Counted from the stretch's first letter, positions 7,083-16,547 are shown. The stretch: DNA of 64,000 nt from Sporobacter sp038405045 (GCA_038405045.1 JBBZIV010000001.1:868001-932000), one strand, 5' to 3'. The notes: generated from the letters alone by a model not told the origin. Translations and numbers: made by a program.

Positions 7083-8624
7083 TTGAAGGAAAGACAGCGC
7101 GCCGCCGGACAGACGCATGGCCCGTTTGGCGGCTTTTTGACGTATATCTGGTTATTTTGCGGCTTATTTGTCTTATATCTGCTTTTATCGCCTTACGTCC
7201 GTCTGGACGGAACAAGCGCCGCTTACTACCCGGCTTTTCTCCCCTATGAGGGAGATGGGCTCGTCCGGTTTTTTATGGCGGTGTCACTTCTTCTGGCGCT
7301 TCTGCTCACCGTTTACTGGGCGCTGGGGCATCAGCTGACATTTCAAAGGGGCGTTTCCCTTCTCCTTTTCGCCGGTATCCTTTTACGTTTCGGTTATATG
7401 CTGTATACGCCTTTTTTTGTGCGGGGACACGATGTGTCAACGCTTGACGGGTACGGCCATCTGGCGTATATTTATCGCCTTTTTGCCGGAGAGGGCCTTG
7501 CCGACACGTCTGCCGGGCAGTATTACCACCCGCCGCTTGACCATCTTGCCGCGGCACTCACGGCGCGCCTTTTTGCTTTTTTGACGGGCGAGACAAAGCA
7601 GGACACGATCTTTGAAGCGTGCCGCCTTGTCCCCTGTTTTGCCTCGTCAGCGCTTCTAATACTCTCCTATCGCCTGTTCCAGGCGCTCGGCTTTTCAAAG
7701 CGGGCCGTGCTCCTTGCCGTTTCAATCGTGGCGTTTCACCCGACGTTTGTTTTGCTGTCGGCCAGCATTAACAATGACATGCTGATGATCTTCTTTTTCA
7801 TGGCGGCGTTTTTATACACTGTCCGCTGGTACGGCGCCCCAACATATCGTAACATCTTGATCATTGCCGTCTTCATCGGCTGCGCCATGATGACGAAGCT
7901 GTCCGGCGCTTTGATGGCCTTTTATACGGGGTTTGTGTTTCTTCTGGTGTTGGCGCAGCGCCTTAGAACACGCAGCGCGCTGCCCCTTTTTGGGCAGTTT
8001 GCCGCTTTTTCCGCCGTCTGTTTTCCGCTTGGCTTGTGGTATCCGCTGCGAAACCTTCGCCTCTTCGGCCAGCCGCTTGGCTATGTGGCACCTATTTCAG
8101 TGACGAGCCAGCTCTACGTTGGGGACAGGCCGCCGAGCGAACGGTTTTTGACGTTTTCCCTCCGCCAGATGCTTCAAACGCCGTTTTGCGACCCCTTTTC
8201 CGACACCCGGCTGTGGGAATACGCCGTGCGCTGTGCGCTATTTGGGGAGTTTGTCTTTCCGGCGCGTCACGAGCCGGTAGCCCGTGCGCTCATCGTTTTT
8301 AGCCTTGCGCTGATCGTTATTTCTCTGGGTGCTATGCTCTTTTTCCTCTTTTTTGCCCGGCGGGAAGAACGATTTGCCGTGCGGAGCTTTGCCGCCGTTT
8401 GGGCGATTTTAATCGCGTCGTTTATTTTCTTCAATATCCAATACCCTTTCGGCTGCACGATGGACTTCCGCTACATCGTGCCGACTGTTATAACGGGCGC
8501 TGCGTTTCTCGGATTGCTGTTAGAGCGCCTCCGCGGCGGCGGCCTAAAAGCGGCGGGCGCTGTTGCGCTCTGCTCCGTCAGCGGCGCGTTCTGTCTCCTC
8601 TCCGCCGTCTTTTTCATCATTTGA
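7083..8624 (+). CDS. GT-C (ArnT/PMT-like, family 39) membrane glycosyltransferase
   Basis: 513 residues with about 11-12 hydrophobic segments and the GT-C layout: acidic motif in the first outer loop (GHDVSTLDGYGHLAYIY, about residues 119-135), then PPLDHLAAALTARL and the conserved loop SASINNDMLMIFF typical of dolichyl- or polyprenyl-phosphate sugar transferases. Likely transfers a sugar from a lipid carrier to a surface acceptor outside the membrane. TTG start preceded by GGGGG at 7 bases. First gene of an operon: GtrA follows after 10 bases. Confidence 0.85.
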   Translation: MKERQRAAGQTHGPFGGFLTYIWLFCGLFVLYLLLSPYVRLDGTSAAYYPAFLPYEGDGLVRFFMAVSLLLALLLTVYWALGHQLTFQRGVSLLLFAGILLRFGYMLYTPFFVRGHDVSTLDGYGHLAYIYRLFAGEGLADTSAGQYYHPPLDHLAAALTARLFAFLTGETKQDTIFEACRLVPCFASSALLILSYRLFQALGFSKRAVLLAVSIVAFHPTFVLLSASINNDMLMIFFFMAAFLYTVRWYGAPTYRNILIIAVFIGCAMMTKLSGALMAFYTGFVFLLVLAQRLRTRSALPLFGQFAAFSAVCFPLGLWYPLRNLRLFGQPLGYVAPISVTSQLYVGDRPPSERFLTFSLRQMLQTPFCDPFSDTRLWEYAVRCALFGEFVFPARHEPVARALIVFSLALIVISLGAMLFFLFFARREERFAVRSFAAVWAILIASFIFFNIQYPFGCTMDFRYIVPTVITGAAFLGLLLERLRGGGLKAAGAVALCSVSGAFCLLSAVFFII

Positions 8625-8634
8625 GGTGTCTTAT

Positions 8635-9048
8635 ATGGAAAAAATGAAGCCGCTATTTTTCGAAGTGTTCCGCTATCTCCTTGTCGGCGGCGCGTCAACG
8701 CTGATTGACTTTGCAACGCTCTACCTTTTTAACAACACATTGCCCGACCTTCACGGGTACAGGCTTTATATCGCTGCGGCACTCGGCTTTTTGGCAGGTC
8801 TTGTATTCAACTATGTCCTGTCGCTCGCCTTTGTCTTTCAGACGGCAAAGACAAAGGGCGCAGGGCGCGGGGCGGCGGCGTTTATGCTTTTTGCCGTTAT
8901 CGGCGGCACGGGGCTGGGGCTGACGGAGCTTGGCATGTATATTGGCGTTGCCCTTTTCATGTGGCATTACCTATTTGTCAAAATCCTTGTGACAGGGATT
9001 GTTTTTTTCTGGAATTACCTCGCGCGGAAAATACTGATTTTCAGGTAG
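8635..9048 (+). CDS. GtrA family membrane protein
   Basis: 137 residues, four hydrophobic helices; opening FEVFRYLLVGGASTLIDF and ending FFWNYLARKILIF are family signatures. GtrA proteins are thought to move lipid-linked sugars across the membrane, which fits the neighbouring GT-C transferase. ATG chosen because GAGGTG lies six bases upstream, overlapping the stop of the previous gene; longer frames have no such site. The ribosome site of the next gene overlaps its own stop, so translation is probably coupled. Confidence 0.9.
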   Translation: MEKMKPLFFEVFRYLLVGGASTLIDFATLYLFNNTLPDLHGYRLYIAAALGFLAGLVFNYVLSLAFVFQTAKTKGAGRGAAAFMLFAVIGGTGLGLTELGMYIGVALFMWHYLFVKILVTGIVFFWNYLARKILIFR

Positions 9049-9058
9049 GAGACTGACG

Positions 9059-10618
9059 ATGGCTGAAAAAACGGCGATCATCATCGGGGCGGGGCCAGCC
9101 GGTCTCACGGCGGCTTATATGCTGCTGCGTGATACCGATATCCGCCCCATCATCCTTGAAGAGACGCCATTCATCGGCGGCATTTCGCGGACGGCTGTGT
9201 TTAACGGCAACAGGCTTGACCTCGGCGGGCACCGCTTTTTTTCAAAAAATGAAGACGTGATGACACTCTGGCGGGAGTTGATGCCTGTACAGGGCGCGCC
9301 CGCGTATGACGATAAGGTGCTCTCCCGGCAGAAGGATTTCTTCCCAGACGGGCCGGACCCGGAAAAAACCGACCGCGTCCTGCTCCTTCGCGACAGGGTC
9401 TCACGTATTTTTTACCTGCGGCGCTTTTTTGACTACCCGATCACGCTCAAGGCACAGACACTCTTAAACATGGGCCTTCTGCGCACGCTGAAGGCCGGGT
9501 TTGGTTATCTGCACGCCGCGCTTTTCAAGCGGCGGGAGAAGACGCTGGAGGACTTTTATATTAACCGCTTCGGCAAGCCGCTTTACACCATGTTTTTCGA
9601 GGACTATACCGAAAAGGTCTGGGGTGTGCACCCGTCGCGCATTGCGCCGGACTGGGGCGCACAGCGCGTGCGCGGCCTGTCCCTGTCGAAGGCGGTTTTG
9701 AATATGCTGCAAAAGCCGTTTGCACGCAAAAATAATCAGCACATTGAAACGTCGCTGATTGAGTCTTTTTATTATCCGAAAAAGGGACCGGGGCAGCTTT
9801 GGGAGGCCCTTGCCGAGCGCGTTGTGTCCCTCGGCGGCACGATTCATTTGTCTACCAAAGCCGCTTCGTTTGCTGTTGAAAACAGCAAGGTTACGGCCGT
9901 TACCGCCGTGAAGGACGGGGAAACAAGCGTTTTCCGGGGTGATTATGTCCTTTCGTCCATGCCTGTTAGGGACCTTGTCGCCAATATGGGCGGCGATGTC
10001 CCCGCAAATGTCCGGGCGATTGCCGAGGGGCTCCCCTACCGCGATTTCATGACGGCCGGTCTGCTCGTTAAAAAGCTTGAAATCCAGAACGAGACGCCCT
10101 TTAAAACACTCGCCAACATCGTGCCGGATTGCTGGATTTACGTGCAGGAGCGCGCGGTGCAGCTCGGGCGGGTGCAGATCTTCAACAACTGGTCGCCTTA
10201 TATGGTGAAAGACCCTGAAAACACCGTTTTTATCGGGCTGGAATATTTCTGCAACGCGGGTGACGCAATGTGGACAATGACCGACCGCGCGTTTTGTGAC
10301 TTTGCCGCCTTTGAGCTTGAGAAAATCGGTTTGATCCGCCGCGAGAACGTCTTAGACAGCGTCTGCATCCGCGTCCCCAAGGCCTACCCCGCCTATTTTG
10401 GCACATATGAGACGTTTTCGGACGTGCGGCGGTACCTTGATACCGTATCAAACCTCTATTGTATCGGTCGCAACGGCCAGCACAAGTATAACAACATGGA
10501 TCACTCCATGCTGACGGCTATGGAGGCCGTCCGCTGTATTCGGGAGGGCAAAACGAGCAAAAACGACGTTTGGAACGTCAACACCGAATCCGACTATCAC
10601 GAAGCGAAGACAGAATAA
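9059..10618 (+). CDS. FAD-dependent amine oxidase / UDP-galactopyranose mutase-like oxidoreductase
   Basis: 519 residues. Rossmann dinucleotide motif IIIGAGPAGLTAAYMLL (residues 7-23), second FAD motif GGISRTAVFNGNRLDLGGHR and a C-terminal FAD-binding segment (LYCIGRNGQHKYNNMDHSM) give a protoporphyrinogen-oxidase/amine-oxidase fold. In glycosylation clusters such proteins act on nucleotide or lipid-linked sugars; the exact substrate cannot be read from sequence. Third gene of the operon with GT-C and GtrA genes; TAGGAG site formed partly by the gtrA stop; terminator directly after. Confidence 0.8.
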   Translation: MAEKTAIIIGAGPAGLTAAYMLLRDTDIRPIILEETPFIGGISRTAVFNGNRLDLGGHRFFSKNEDVMTLWRELMPVQGAPAYDDKVLSRQKDFFPDGPDPEKTDRVLLLRDRVSRIFYLRRFFDYPITLKAQTLLNMGLLRTLKAGFGYLHAALFKRREKTLEDFYINRFGKPLYTMFFEDYTEKVWGVHPSRIAPDWGAQRVRGLSLSKAVLNMLQKPFARKNNQHIETSLIESFYYPKKGPGQLWEALAERVVSLGGTIHLSTKAASFAVENSKVTAVTAVKDGETSVFRGDYVLSSMPVRDLVANMGGDVPANVRAIAEGLPYRDFMTAGLLVKKLEIQNETPFKTLANIVPDCWIYVQERAVQLGRVQIFNNWSPYMVKDPENTVFIGLEYFCNAGDAMWTMTDRAFCDFAAFELEKIGLIRRENVLDSVCIRVPKAYPAYFGTYETFSDVRRYLDTVSNLYCIGRNGQHKYNNMDHSMLTAMEAVRCIREGKTSKNDVWNVNTESDYHEAKTE

Positions 10619-10662
10619 AATTCAGGAACCGCGGCTTTTCAGCCGACCGGTTCCTGAATTTC
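10619..10662 (+). terminator. Terminator of the glycosylation operon
   Basis: Long stem AATTCAGGAACCG / CGGTTCCTGAATT enclosing a second small stem CGGCT/AGCCG, followed by TTCTTCGTT. It also faces the leftward gene ending at 10679. Confidence 0.8.
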
Positions 10663-10678
10663 TTCGTTATGGTTTTTG

Positions 10679-11029
10679 TCAGGCCGCGACCGGCACTTTT
10701 TTCATCAGGAGCGCCGCCAACAGGAAGACGAGACCGATGATACCGGATGCTATGACGATGACGAGCGGCAGCGCAAAGTAATACGATGCCGCCGCGGCGA
10801 GAATAAAGAGGATGCCCGCGAGGATGCCGCCAAGTTTGCCGCCTGCGAGAATACCAATGATGCCGCCGAGCAGCAGGGCTGCTGCCACAATCAAGCCGGA
10901 GACGAGATCGAGCGCCGGGAACATGCTGCCGAACAGGCCTGCCAAAACATCCGGTGCGAGGACTTCCAGCGCGACGACGAGCGCTGCCAGAATGCCGAGA
11001 ATCCCGAGAATCAGTTTGACCGCTTTCAT
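10679..11029 (-). CDS. Small hydrophobic membrane protein
   Basis: 116 residues almost wholly hydrophobic, with about four membrane helices rich in Gly/Ala/Leu/Ile (LILGILGILAALVVALEV, LIVAAALLLGGIIGILAGG, LGGILAGILFILAAAASYYF, LPLVIVIASGIIGLVFLLAA). Start at the ATG seven bases after GAGGG; an upstream in-frame ATG lacks a site. No family recognised; general appearance is that of DUF-type membrane proteins. Monocistronic. Confidence 0.75.
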   Translation of the reverse strand: MKAVKLILGILGILAALVVALEVLAPDVLAGLFGSMFPALDLVSGLIVAAALLLGGIIGILAGGKLGGILAGILFILAAAASYYFALPLVIVIASGIIGLVFLLAALLMKKVPVAA

Positions 11030-11071
11030 GAACGTGCCCTCTTTCATTATATTATACCGCCCTTGGCGGTT

Positions 11072-11085
11072 GACAACGCGTTGTC
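11072..11085. promoter_or_regulatory. Perfect palindrome at the promoter of the small membrane protein
   Basis: GACAACGCGTTGTC, 14-base perfect palindrome. Leftward it carries TTGTCA, which is a possible -35 for overlapping TATAAT boxes at about 11046-11056 (spacing 14 or 19), so a repressor here would cover the promoter. Promoter spacing is not ideal. Confidence 0.35.
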
Positions 11086-11148
11086 TACATAATGAAGTGC
11101 TGTTCTTTGCGTCTTCCTGTGACGGGCTATTGCGAGACCCTCCCGCGC

Positions 11149-11343
11149 TTAGATGACGACCTTTTTCGTTTTCAGGTCGTCGTTTTTTGTTTTAAGCGGC
11201 TTTTTGTCAGCCGTCGTGCTGCCGTCCTCTACGGCGAGGGCGTCATCGGGGATGGCGTCCGGCCCATCGTCCCAAGAGATGACGAGGCCGTCCATCTTGA
11301 CCGTTTTACCTTTGAGGTTTTCATTTTTTTCAACGAGCGCCAT
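11149..11343 (-). CDS. Small charged hypothetical protein
   Basis: 64 residues, start MALVEKNENLKGKTVKMDGL, rich in Asp and Lys, ending LKTKNDDLKTKKVVI; no membrane segment or Cys. The ATG follows AAAGGAGG by seven bases, strong support for translation. No family recognised. It stands alone between the membrane protein gene and the ABC transporter operon. Confidence 0.65.
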   Translation of the reverse strand: MALVEKNENLKGKTVKMDGLVISWDDGPDAIPDDALAVEDGSTTADKKPLKTKNDDLKTKKVVI

Positions 11344-11412
11344 GTTTGTGCCTCCTTTACCGGCAGCCTGATTGTAGCAAACAAAAAAGGATTCGTCAAG
11401 CAACACGGCGCG

Positions 11413-11441
11413 GGGCGGACGGCCAGTGGCCGTCCCTACGG
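11413..11441. repeat. REP-like palindrome (GGACGGCC type)
   Basis: Core GGACGGCCAGTGGCCGTCC with tail CTACGG. One copy between the hypothetical gene and the ABC permease gene. Confidence 0.8.
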
Positions 11442-11487
11442 CCTGGCCGGGTGCAGCGGGCTGATACAGCTCAAAACGGCGGGCGGG

Positions 11488-12720
11488 TTAGTTCTTTTGG
11501 CGGAGGGTTTTAACGAGTTCGGAGAGCTTTGGCGGTTTGCCGTACAGGAGGATACCGATCCGGTAAATCGCTGCCGAAAGATAGCCGACCCCAACGGTGG
11601 AGATGATGCCGACGGCGATGGAGATGATGATCTCCACTGGGGCGACGTTGCTCATGGCGATGCGCGTGAACATCGCCATCGGGAGCGTAAACGGGATATA
11701 CGAGCTGACAATCATGAGCGGTGACGATACTTTCCCGGCCATGATCCCGAAATAGACAACGAAGAAAGCAATGATAAACAAAAAGGTAACCGGCAAAATC
11801 GTCGTGCCGACATCCTCCATGCGGCTGGCCAGCGAGCCGAGCGCCCCGTAAATAAACGCGTAGAAGAAGAAGCCGATGAAGAAGAAGAGCAGCACGTACA
11901 GAAACATATCAAGCGGGATATTGAAAATATTTTGGATAATAAGATTGTTTGCCCAAACGTCGGCGTTGAGGTTATAAAACAGAAACGCCGAACCGAAGAT
12001 GAGCCCGAACTGGGCAAGGCCTGCAAGCCCTGTGCCGATGACCTTGCCAAATAGGAGACTCATGGGATTGGCGCTCGTGATGAGCAGCTCCATCGCGCGC
12101 GTTGACTTTTCGCTGGCAACGCTTGACGCCACAAATTGACCGTACAGAATAATCGCCATATATAAGGCGTAGATGAGAATATAGGTGTAGATGATCGATT
12201 CTGTCTGGCTTTTGCCTGTCTCGGTGACGGTGGCATTAACGGCGGGGTTAATCAGCGCGGCGGCTTCCTCCGCCGTCAGGCCGAGCTCGGCGAGCTTTGT
12301 CTCTTGATATTTGGCTTTTAAAATCGCGCCGATTGTCTGGCCGGGGCTTTCATATACGCTGAGGCTGACGGTGATATAAGTAAAGTCAAGCGGGGACGCC
12401 AGATAAAGGGCCGCCCGATATTCCCCGCTCTCGACCTTCTCCCGCAAAACGTCAACCGATTCGTCTGTTTCGACGAGGGCGTCATCCGGGAAAACCCGGC
12501 TGAGCGCGGCTGTGAGGCTGCCGCCATAGGCCTTGTCGACAACGGCGAGCTTGCTTTTCTCGGCGCTTGGCTGCCCTTCCTTATGAAACAAACCCGACAG
12601 ACGCGGGTAGGATAAAAGCCCCGCCATGAGCACCACAAGGATGGCTGTGATGATGATATAGGGCTTGCTTTTGGCGTAATGGGAGAATTCGAATCTCAAA
12701 ACCGTCCAGAACTGCTTCAT
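11488..12720 (-). CDS. ABC-2 type transporter permease (NatB-like)
   Basis: 410 residues: one N-terminal helix, a ~150-residue external domain, then about five helices (LIYALYMAIILYGQFVASSV, GLAGLAQFGLIFGSAF, FLFIIAFFVVYFGIMAG and others). This is the NatB/LinY layout of Na+ or drug/peptide exporters. It overlaps the ATPase gene by four bases (ATGA), so translation is coupled. Last gene of a leftward operon: lipoprotein, CPBP protease, ATPase, permease. Confidence 0.87.
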   Translation of the reverse strand: MKQFWTVLRFEFSHYAKSKPYIIITAILVVLMAGLLSYPRLSGLFHKEGQPSAEKSKLAVVDKAYGGSLTAALSRVFPDDALVETDESVDVLREKVESGEYRAALYLASPLDFTYITVSLSVYESPGQTIGAILKAKYQETKLAELGLTAEEAAALINPAVNATVTETGKSQTESIIYTYILIYALYMAIILYGQFVASSVASEKSTRAMELLITSANPMSLLFGKVIGTGLAGLAQFGLIFGSAFLFYNLNADVWANNLIIQNIFNIPLDMFLYVLLFFFIGFFFYAFIYGALGSLASRMEDVGTTILPVTFLFIIAFFVVYFGIMAGKVSSPLMIVSSYIPFTLPMAMFTRIAMSNVAPVEIIISIAVGIISTVGVGYLSAAIYRIGILLYGKPPKLSELVKTLRQKN

Positions 12721-13628
12721 ATCGCATCCTCCGTATACTCGACAAAGATATCGCTGAGTGACGGCTCAAAGACAGTAAAGCTGTCAAGATTAAGCTGCTG
12801 CTCCGACAGGCGCTTTAAAAGCGCCATTTTTTGATCGGCCGCGCGGAGTGTGACGACTGCCGTATCCTCCTGTGTTTCAATGTTCGTCACAAGGTCTTTG
12901 GCAGCGGCGTCAAGAAATCGGGCGACGGCTGCCGCATCGGGTGATTTTAAAATGAGGCGAAGCCTGTCATAGCTGCGCCTGATATCCTTCAGCGGACCGG
13001 AGAGGACGATTTTGCCGCCGTTTAAAATGGCGATATCGCGGCAGAATTCCTCGATGTAGTTCATTTGATGACTTGAGAAAAAGACGAGCTTGCCCCGACC
13101 GATCATTTCGAGGACAATGTCCTTTAAAAGCATGGCGTTGACGGGGTCAAGGCCGGAAAACGGCTCGTCAAGGACAAGAATATCGGGGTCGTTTATCAGG
13201 GCGGCCGCCAGCTGAATTTTCTGCTGGTTGCCTTTTGAGAGCGTTTCAAGCTTTTTATCCGCAGCCTCCGACAGCGCGACGCGGTCGAGGAGCATATCAA
13301 CTGAGTGGCGGGCATCCGACGCCGCCATACCCTTGAGCGCGGCAAAATAGAGCAGCTGGTCGCGGATGCGCTTTTTCGGATACAGGCCGCGTTCCTCCGG
13401 CAGATAGCCAAGGCGGATGCTTTTGCGGTCAATCATCTTGCCATCGAGGAGGACGTCGCCGCTGTCGGCATTAAAAACGCCCATGATGATGCGGATGAGC
13501 GTCGTCTTCCCTGCCCCGTTGCGGCCGAGCAGCCCGAGCGCCTGCCCGCTCTCGGCGCGGAGCGAAATATTCTGTAAAACGGCTTTGTCGCCAAAGCTTT
13601 TGCTGATATCACAAATGTCCAGTACCAT
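12717..13628 (-). CDS. ABC transporter ATPase (NatA-like)
   Basis: 303 residues. Walker A GRNGAGKTT (about residues 37-45), signature LSKGNQQK, Walker B ILVLDEP, switch His in SSHQM. The C-terminal extension is the DUF4162-type domain common in NatA-like proteins. ATG is four bases after a GAGGAGGA site; longer frames upstream have none. Partner of the downstream permease; 13 bases after the CPBP gene. Confidence 0.92.
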   Translation of the reverse strand: MVLDICDISKSFGDKAVLQNISLRAESGQALGLLGRNGAGKTTLIRIIMGVFNADSGDVLLDGKMIDRKSIRLGYLPEERGLYPKKRIRDQLLYFAALKGMAASDARHSVDMLLDRVALSEAADKKLETLSKGNQQKIQLAAALINDPDILVLDEPFSGLDPVNAMLLKDIVLEMIGRGKLVFFSSHQMNYIEEFCRDIAILNGGKIVLSGPLKDIRRSYDRLRLILKSPDAAAVARFLDAAAKDLVTNIETQEDTAVVTLRAADQKMALLKRLSEQQLNLDSFTVFEPSLSDIFVEYTEDAI

Positions 13629-13641
13629 TGAGTCCTCCTCG

Positions 13642-14565
13642 CTACAGCACATCGCCGGACGGGCCATATGGCGGCGTCTGGCGGCTGTTATGATACAGGC
13701 TGTTGTCCATCGTGTGCCGGAAGCTCTTATGCAGGAAAATAAAGACCGAGGAGATGACGAGCAGGGCAACACCCGCGCAGACAATTAAAACGGCGAAACG
13801 GTCAAACTGTTCGGCTGGGACGAGCTGGAACAGGAGAATTGATGTGGAATTGACGGTGATATGGACGAGGATGGCGGAAACGATGGAATTACTTCTGTAA
13901 TACACAAAGCCGAGGGCAAGGCCGATAACAACGGCATACGTGCTCTGGACGACGTTTAAATGATAAATGCCGAAGGCGAGCGCCTGAATTACCAGCGCGA
14001 GGCGGATTGGCATGAGCTTGCGCAGCTCACCGAAAATTAGGCCGCGGAAAAGAATCTCCTCGAAAATCGGCGCGACAATGCCGACGGCCAAAAGCGTCCA
14101 CCAGACGCTGCCGCCCGTGAGTACCTCGCCGAGGGCGTCATACTGCTCGAAAACAGTGTGCAGCGCGCCAATTTGGCCGATGAGGGCGACAAGAATGTCA
14201 ATGACAATGTTAAGTGAAAAGCCGAGGAAAATGAGCGCCGGTAAGGCGACGGCGTCGACAGGCTGTATGCGGACAAACGTCCACAGCTCTTCCTGCCGCT
14301 TTCTGTACAGGAGATAATAAAACGGCAGCGAGAGGACGACCGACAGCAGGAGAATCCACGGCGTCTGGCGGCTGATAAAGCCGAGCATTTCAGACATGAT
14401 GGCTTCGACATCCGGCATGACGCCCGGTACTGCGGGGACGAGCGACGCGGCGCCGCCCGAAACGAGAAAGATTATACCAAATACGAGCGTCACAACCGTC
14501 TGCGCCAGATAGTAGATGACGAGCAGCAGCAGCATCAGGCCAACGCCTTTTAAAACTCTTTTCAT
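13642..14565 (-). CDS. CPBP-family intramembrane metalloprotease
   Basis: 307 residues, about eight hydrophobic segments. CPBP/Rce1 motifs: EEILFRGLIFGELRK (Glu pair at about residues 168-169), FGIYHLN and the later His in SAILVHITVN. Such proteases process prenylated proteins, bacteriocin or signal precursors; being in an operon with an ABC exporter and a lipoprotein suggests a role in processing or self-protection, not proven. GGAGG lies 6 bases before the ATG. Confidence 0.88.
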   Translation of the reverse strand: MKRVLKGVGLMLLLLVIYYLAQTVVTLVFGIIFLVSGGAASLVPAVPGVMPDVEAIMSEMLGFISRQTPWILLLSVVLSLPFYYLLYRKRQEELWTFVRIQPVDAVALPALIFLGFSLNIVIDILVALIGQIGALHTVFEQYDALGEVLTGGSVWWTLLAVGIVAPIFEEILFRGLIFGELRKLMPIRLALVIQALAFGIYHLNVVQSTYAVVIGLALGFVYYRSNSIVSAILVHITVNSTSILLFQLVPAEQFDRFAVLIVCAGVALLVISSVFIFLHKSFRHTMDNSLYHNSRQTPPYGPSGDVL

Positions 14566-14581
14566 ATCAGACCTCCGATGA

Positions 14582-16075
14582 TTAATTGGTTGCGGCGTCC
14601 GTCGTGCCTGTCAGGTGGAAGGACCCGTTTTCCCAAGTGAAAACGGCTGTCGTCGTCTTCCCTGTCGTGTTGTCATAGCTTTTGATCGAAAACGCGTTCG
14701 GAGCTGTTCTGGTGAAGACGGCGGACATGTCAAACGTGGCGCTGTAGAGCGTTTTGCCGTCCGACACCGGCAGCTGCGCCAGGTTGCCGTCTCCCGTCAC
14801 CGTAAATATCCGGTAAACTGAGCCGTTCGAGCCCCAGCGCGTGCCGATTGTAAAGTCAGTGTACCCGTCGCCGTTATAATCGTCAAACTGCAGGACGGAA
14901 AAATCACTGAGCGTCAGCGCGTCTTCACCAAAGACTTTATTGAGGTCGAGCGTTGAGACCGTCTTGCCGTCTTTATCAAGCGCTTTGAGCTCAAAGGTCC
15001 CGCTGTCGGGCGCTGCGCCGGACACTGTTTCATCCCCGGCGGGCTGCCCGGAGGTCATTAAAAGCGACACGCGCGTGACACCCGTCGGGCGGACGGCATA
15101 CAAGGCCGATGACGCGATAACGGACGACGTGTTCTCGGTGGGCTGCGAGAAGTAGGGATATCCGTTGTCCGTGAGATATTTTTTCACAGCGTCGGTCTGC
15201 CTGAAGCTGTTTTGTGACAGAACGTCATAGTAACCGGAAATGAGGTCGTGATACTGCGAGGCCGGATATGCTTTTATAAAACGCGCATAGCTTGCTTTGA
15301 GGGTGCTGTCCAGCGTCCCGCCGGGGAACATGGGCGTATTATCCAGCACGTCGGCGGAGAGGTATATTTTCATGTCGTCTCGCGCTTTCAGCAGCGCATC
15401 GTCCCCAAGGCGCGTGCCGGGGTGGGCCGTGGCGTAATTTTCCCAGGTAGCAATCAGATCGCTCAGTTCGTCCCACGAGACGGTGAGGCCCGCGTCACTG
15501 ATAAGAGGGCCTTTAACGAGACTGTCGTGCCGCAGCGTCAAATAGTCTGTGACGGCGGTTGAAACAGTGCTTTTAAAATTGTTTAAGAGAAACGCGGGGT
15601 CCTCACCGAGGAAAAAATCCCCCTCCGTCTGATAGGCGGCAAAACCGTTATCACGAATTAGGGCGGCGGCGGCCTGATCGCTGCCGCTGAGCTGCGACGC
15701 GTCCTTTACCGGGTAATACCAGCCGTCGTCGGCTTGGGCTGTGATCGCTTCGAGGTCTACGCCGTCGGCGAGCTTTTCGGAAAGCGATTGCATCGCCAGC
15801 TCATAAAACGGCAAAAACGCTTCAAACATCGCGTCCTTCGCGGATTGGTCGGCGGACGCGGCCAGCGCTTTGTATTGATTGAGCGCCTTTAATACGGCGC
15901 CGCTGTCGTGCACCGACAGCGCGGCAAGGTCATTTCTGTATTGCTCGACAAGGTCCGCCGCCGTGGACGGCGATGGCTCTGATGACGCTGGGCTGCCTTT
16001 TTTCACACACCCAGACAGGAGTGCTGCCAGCAGGAGAAAGGACAGCAGAATGGCTAATAATTTTGTCTTTTTCAT
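14582..16075 (-). CDS. Lipoprotein with FG-GAP/VCBS-like segment
   Basis: 497 residues. Lipobox LLSGC after signal MKKTKLLAILLSFLLLAALL; Ser/Pro/Thr linker, a mainly helical middle, then DDYNGDGYTDFTIGTRWGSN, an FG-GAP/VCBS-like calcium-loop segment. Start ATG is six bases after AAGGGAG. Outer-face envelope protein; function unknown. First gene of the operon with CPBP protease and ABC exporter (17-base gap). Confidence 0.85.
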   Translation of the reverse strand: MKKTKLLAILLSFLLLAALLSGCVKKGSPASSEPSPSTAADLVEQYRNDLAALSVHDSGAVLKALNQYKALAASADQSAKDAMFEAFLPFYELAMQSLSEKLADGVDLEAITAQADDGWYYPVKDASQLSGSDQAAAALIRDNGFAAYQTEGDFFLGEDPAFLLNNFKSTVSTAVTDYLTLRHDSLVKGPLISDAGLTVSWDELSDLIATWENYATAHPGTRLGDDALLKARDDMKIYLSADVLDNTPMFPGGTLDSTLKASYARFIKAYPASQYHDLISGYYDVLSQNSFRQTDAVKKYLTDNGYPYFSQPTENTSSVIASSALYAVRPTGVTRVSLLMTSGQPAGDETVSGAAPDSGTFELKALDKDGKTVSTLDLNKVFGEDALTLSDFSVLQFDDYNGDGYTDFTIGTRWGSNGSVYRIFTVTGDGNLAQLPVSDGKTLYSATFDMSAVFTRTAPNAFSIKSYDNTTGKTTTAVFTWENGSFHLTGTTDAATN

Positions 16076-16106
16076 TACGGGCTCCCTTCCGTCTTTTTCC
16101 ACAAAC

Positions 16107-16135
16107 ATTATACCTGACAGAATTGACCATGTCGA
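16107..16135 (-). promoter_or_regulatory. Promoter of the lipoprotein/ABC operon
   Basis: Leftward TCGACA, 17-base spacer, TATAAT, about 30 bases before the ATG at 16075. Confidence 0.7.
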
Positions 16136-16167
16136 GACAAATCGGCACAAGGCCCGGCACAGACAAA

Positions 16168-16189
16168 CGGGGCGGCCGCTGCCGCCCCG
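16168..16189 (-). terminator. Terminator after bofA
   Basis: CGGGGCGGC / GCCGCCCCG, 9 base pairs with a 4-base loop, then TTTG leftward. It separates bofA from the lipoprotein operon. Confidence 0.6.
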
Positions 16190-16212
16190 CTTCTTTAAAA
16201 ATTTAATCCGCT

Positions 16213-16482
16213 TTAAATGGCGGTCAGCCACTTCAGCAATAGAATAAGCGCAACGCCCGGCACGCCGAAAATGCCGACGAGGGCGGCATTAATCCAATTG
16301 ATGCCAATTGATATACCGATGAACGCGCCGAGATAGTTCAGCGCGAAAAGCGCCAAAAAGCCGAGCAGCGTGTTGAGCAGCAGCTTAAAAACGATTTTCA
16401 TCGGCTTTCTGAAGATGACGAGCAGGAGCAGCGCGAGGACGACGGCGATAATAATAATACCGGCGGTCTGCAAACCTGTCAT
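16213..16482 (-). CDS. bofA: BofA family pro-sigma-K processing inhibitor
   Basis: 89 residues, two to three hydrophobic helices, with the family ending NWINAALVGIFGVPGVALIL. In Bacillus BofA holds the sigma-K protease SpoIVFB inactive in the outer forespore membrane. Its presence points to a spore-former, although BofA homologues also occur where sigma-K processing is not shown. ATG follows GGGGAG; own promoter and terminator. Confidence 0.88.
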   Translation of the reverse strand: MTGLQTAGIIIIAVVLALLLLVIFRKPMKIVFKLLLNTLLGFLALFALNYLGAFIGISIGINWINAALVGIFGVPGVALILLLKWLTAI

Positions 16483-16547
16483 AATTGGTCACTCCCCTCA
16501 AGATTGTCCGATAACAAATATATTCAGGATTGTCATAATTATTTTGA

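Noticed and set aside
10676..11092. 138-codon frame opposite the small membrane protein
   Set aside because: Antisense of a hydrophobic gene; the leftward gene has start, ribosome site and membrane helices.
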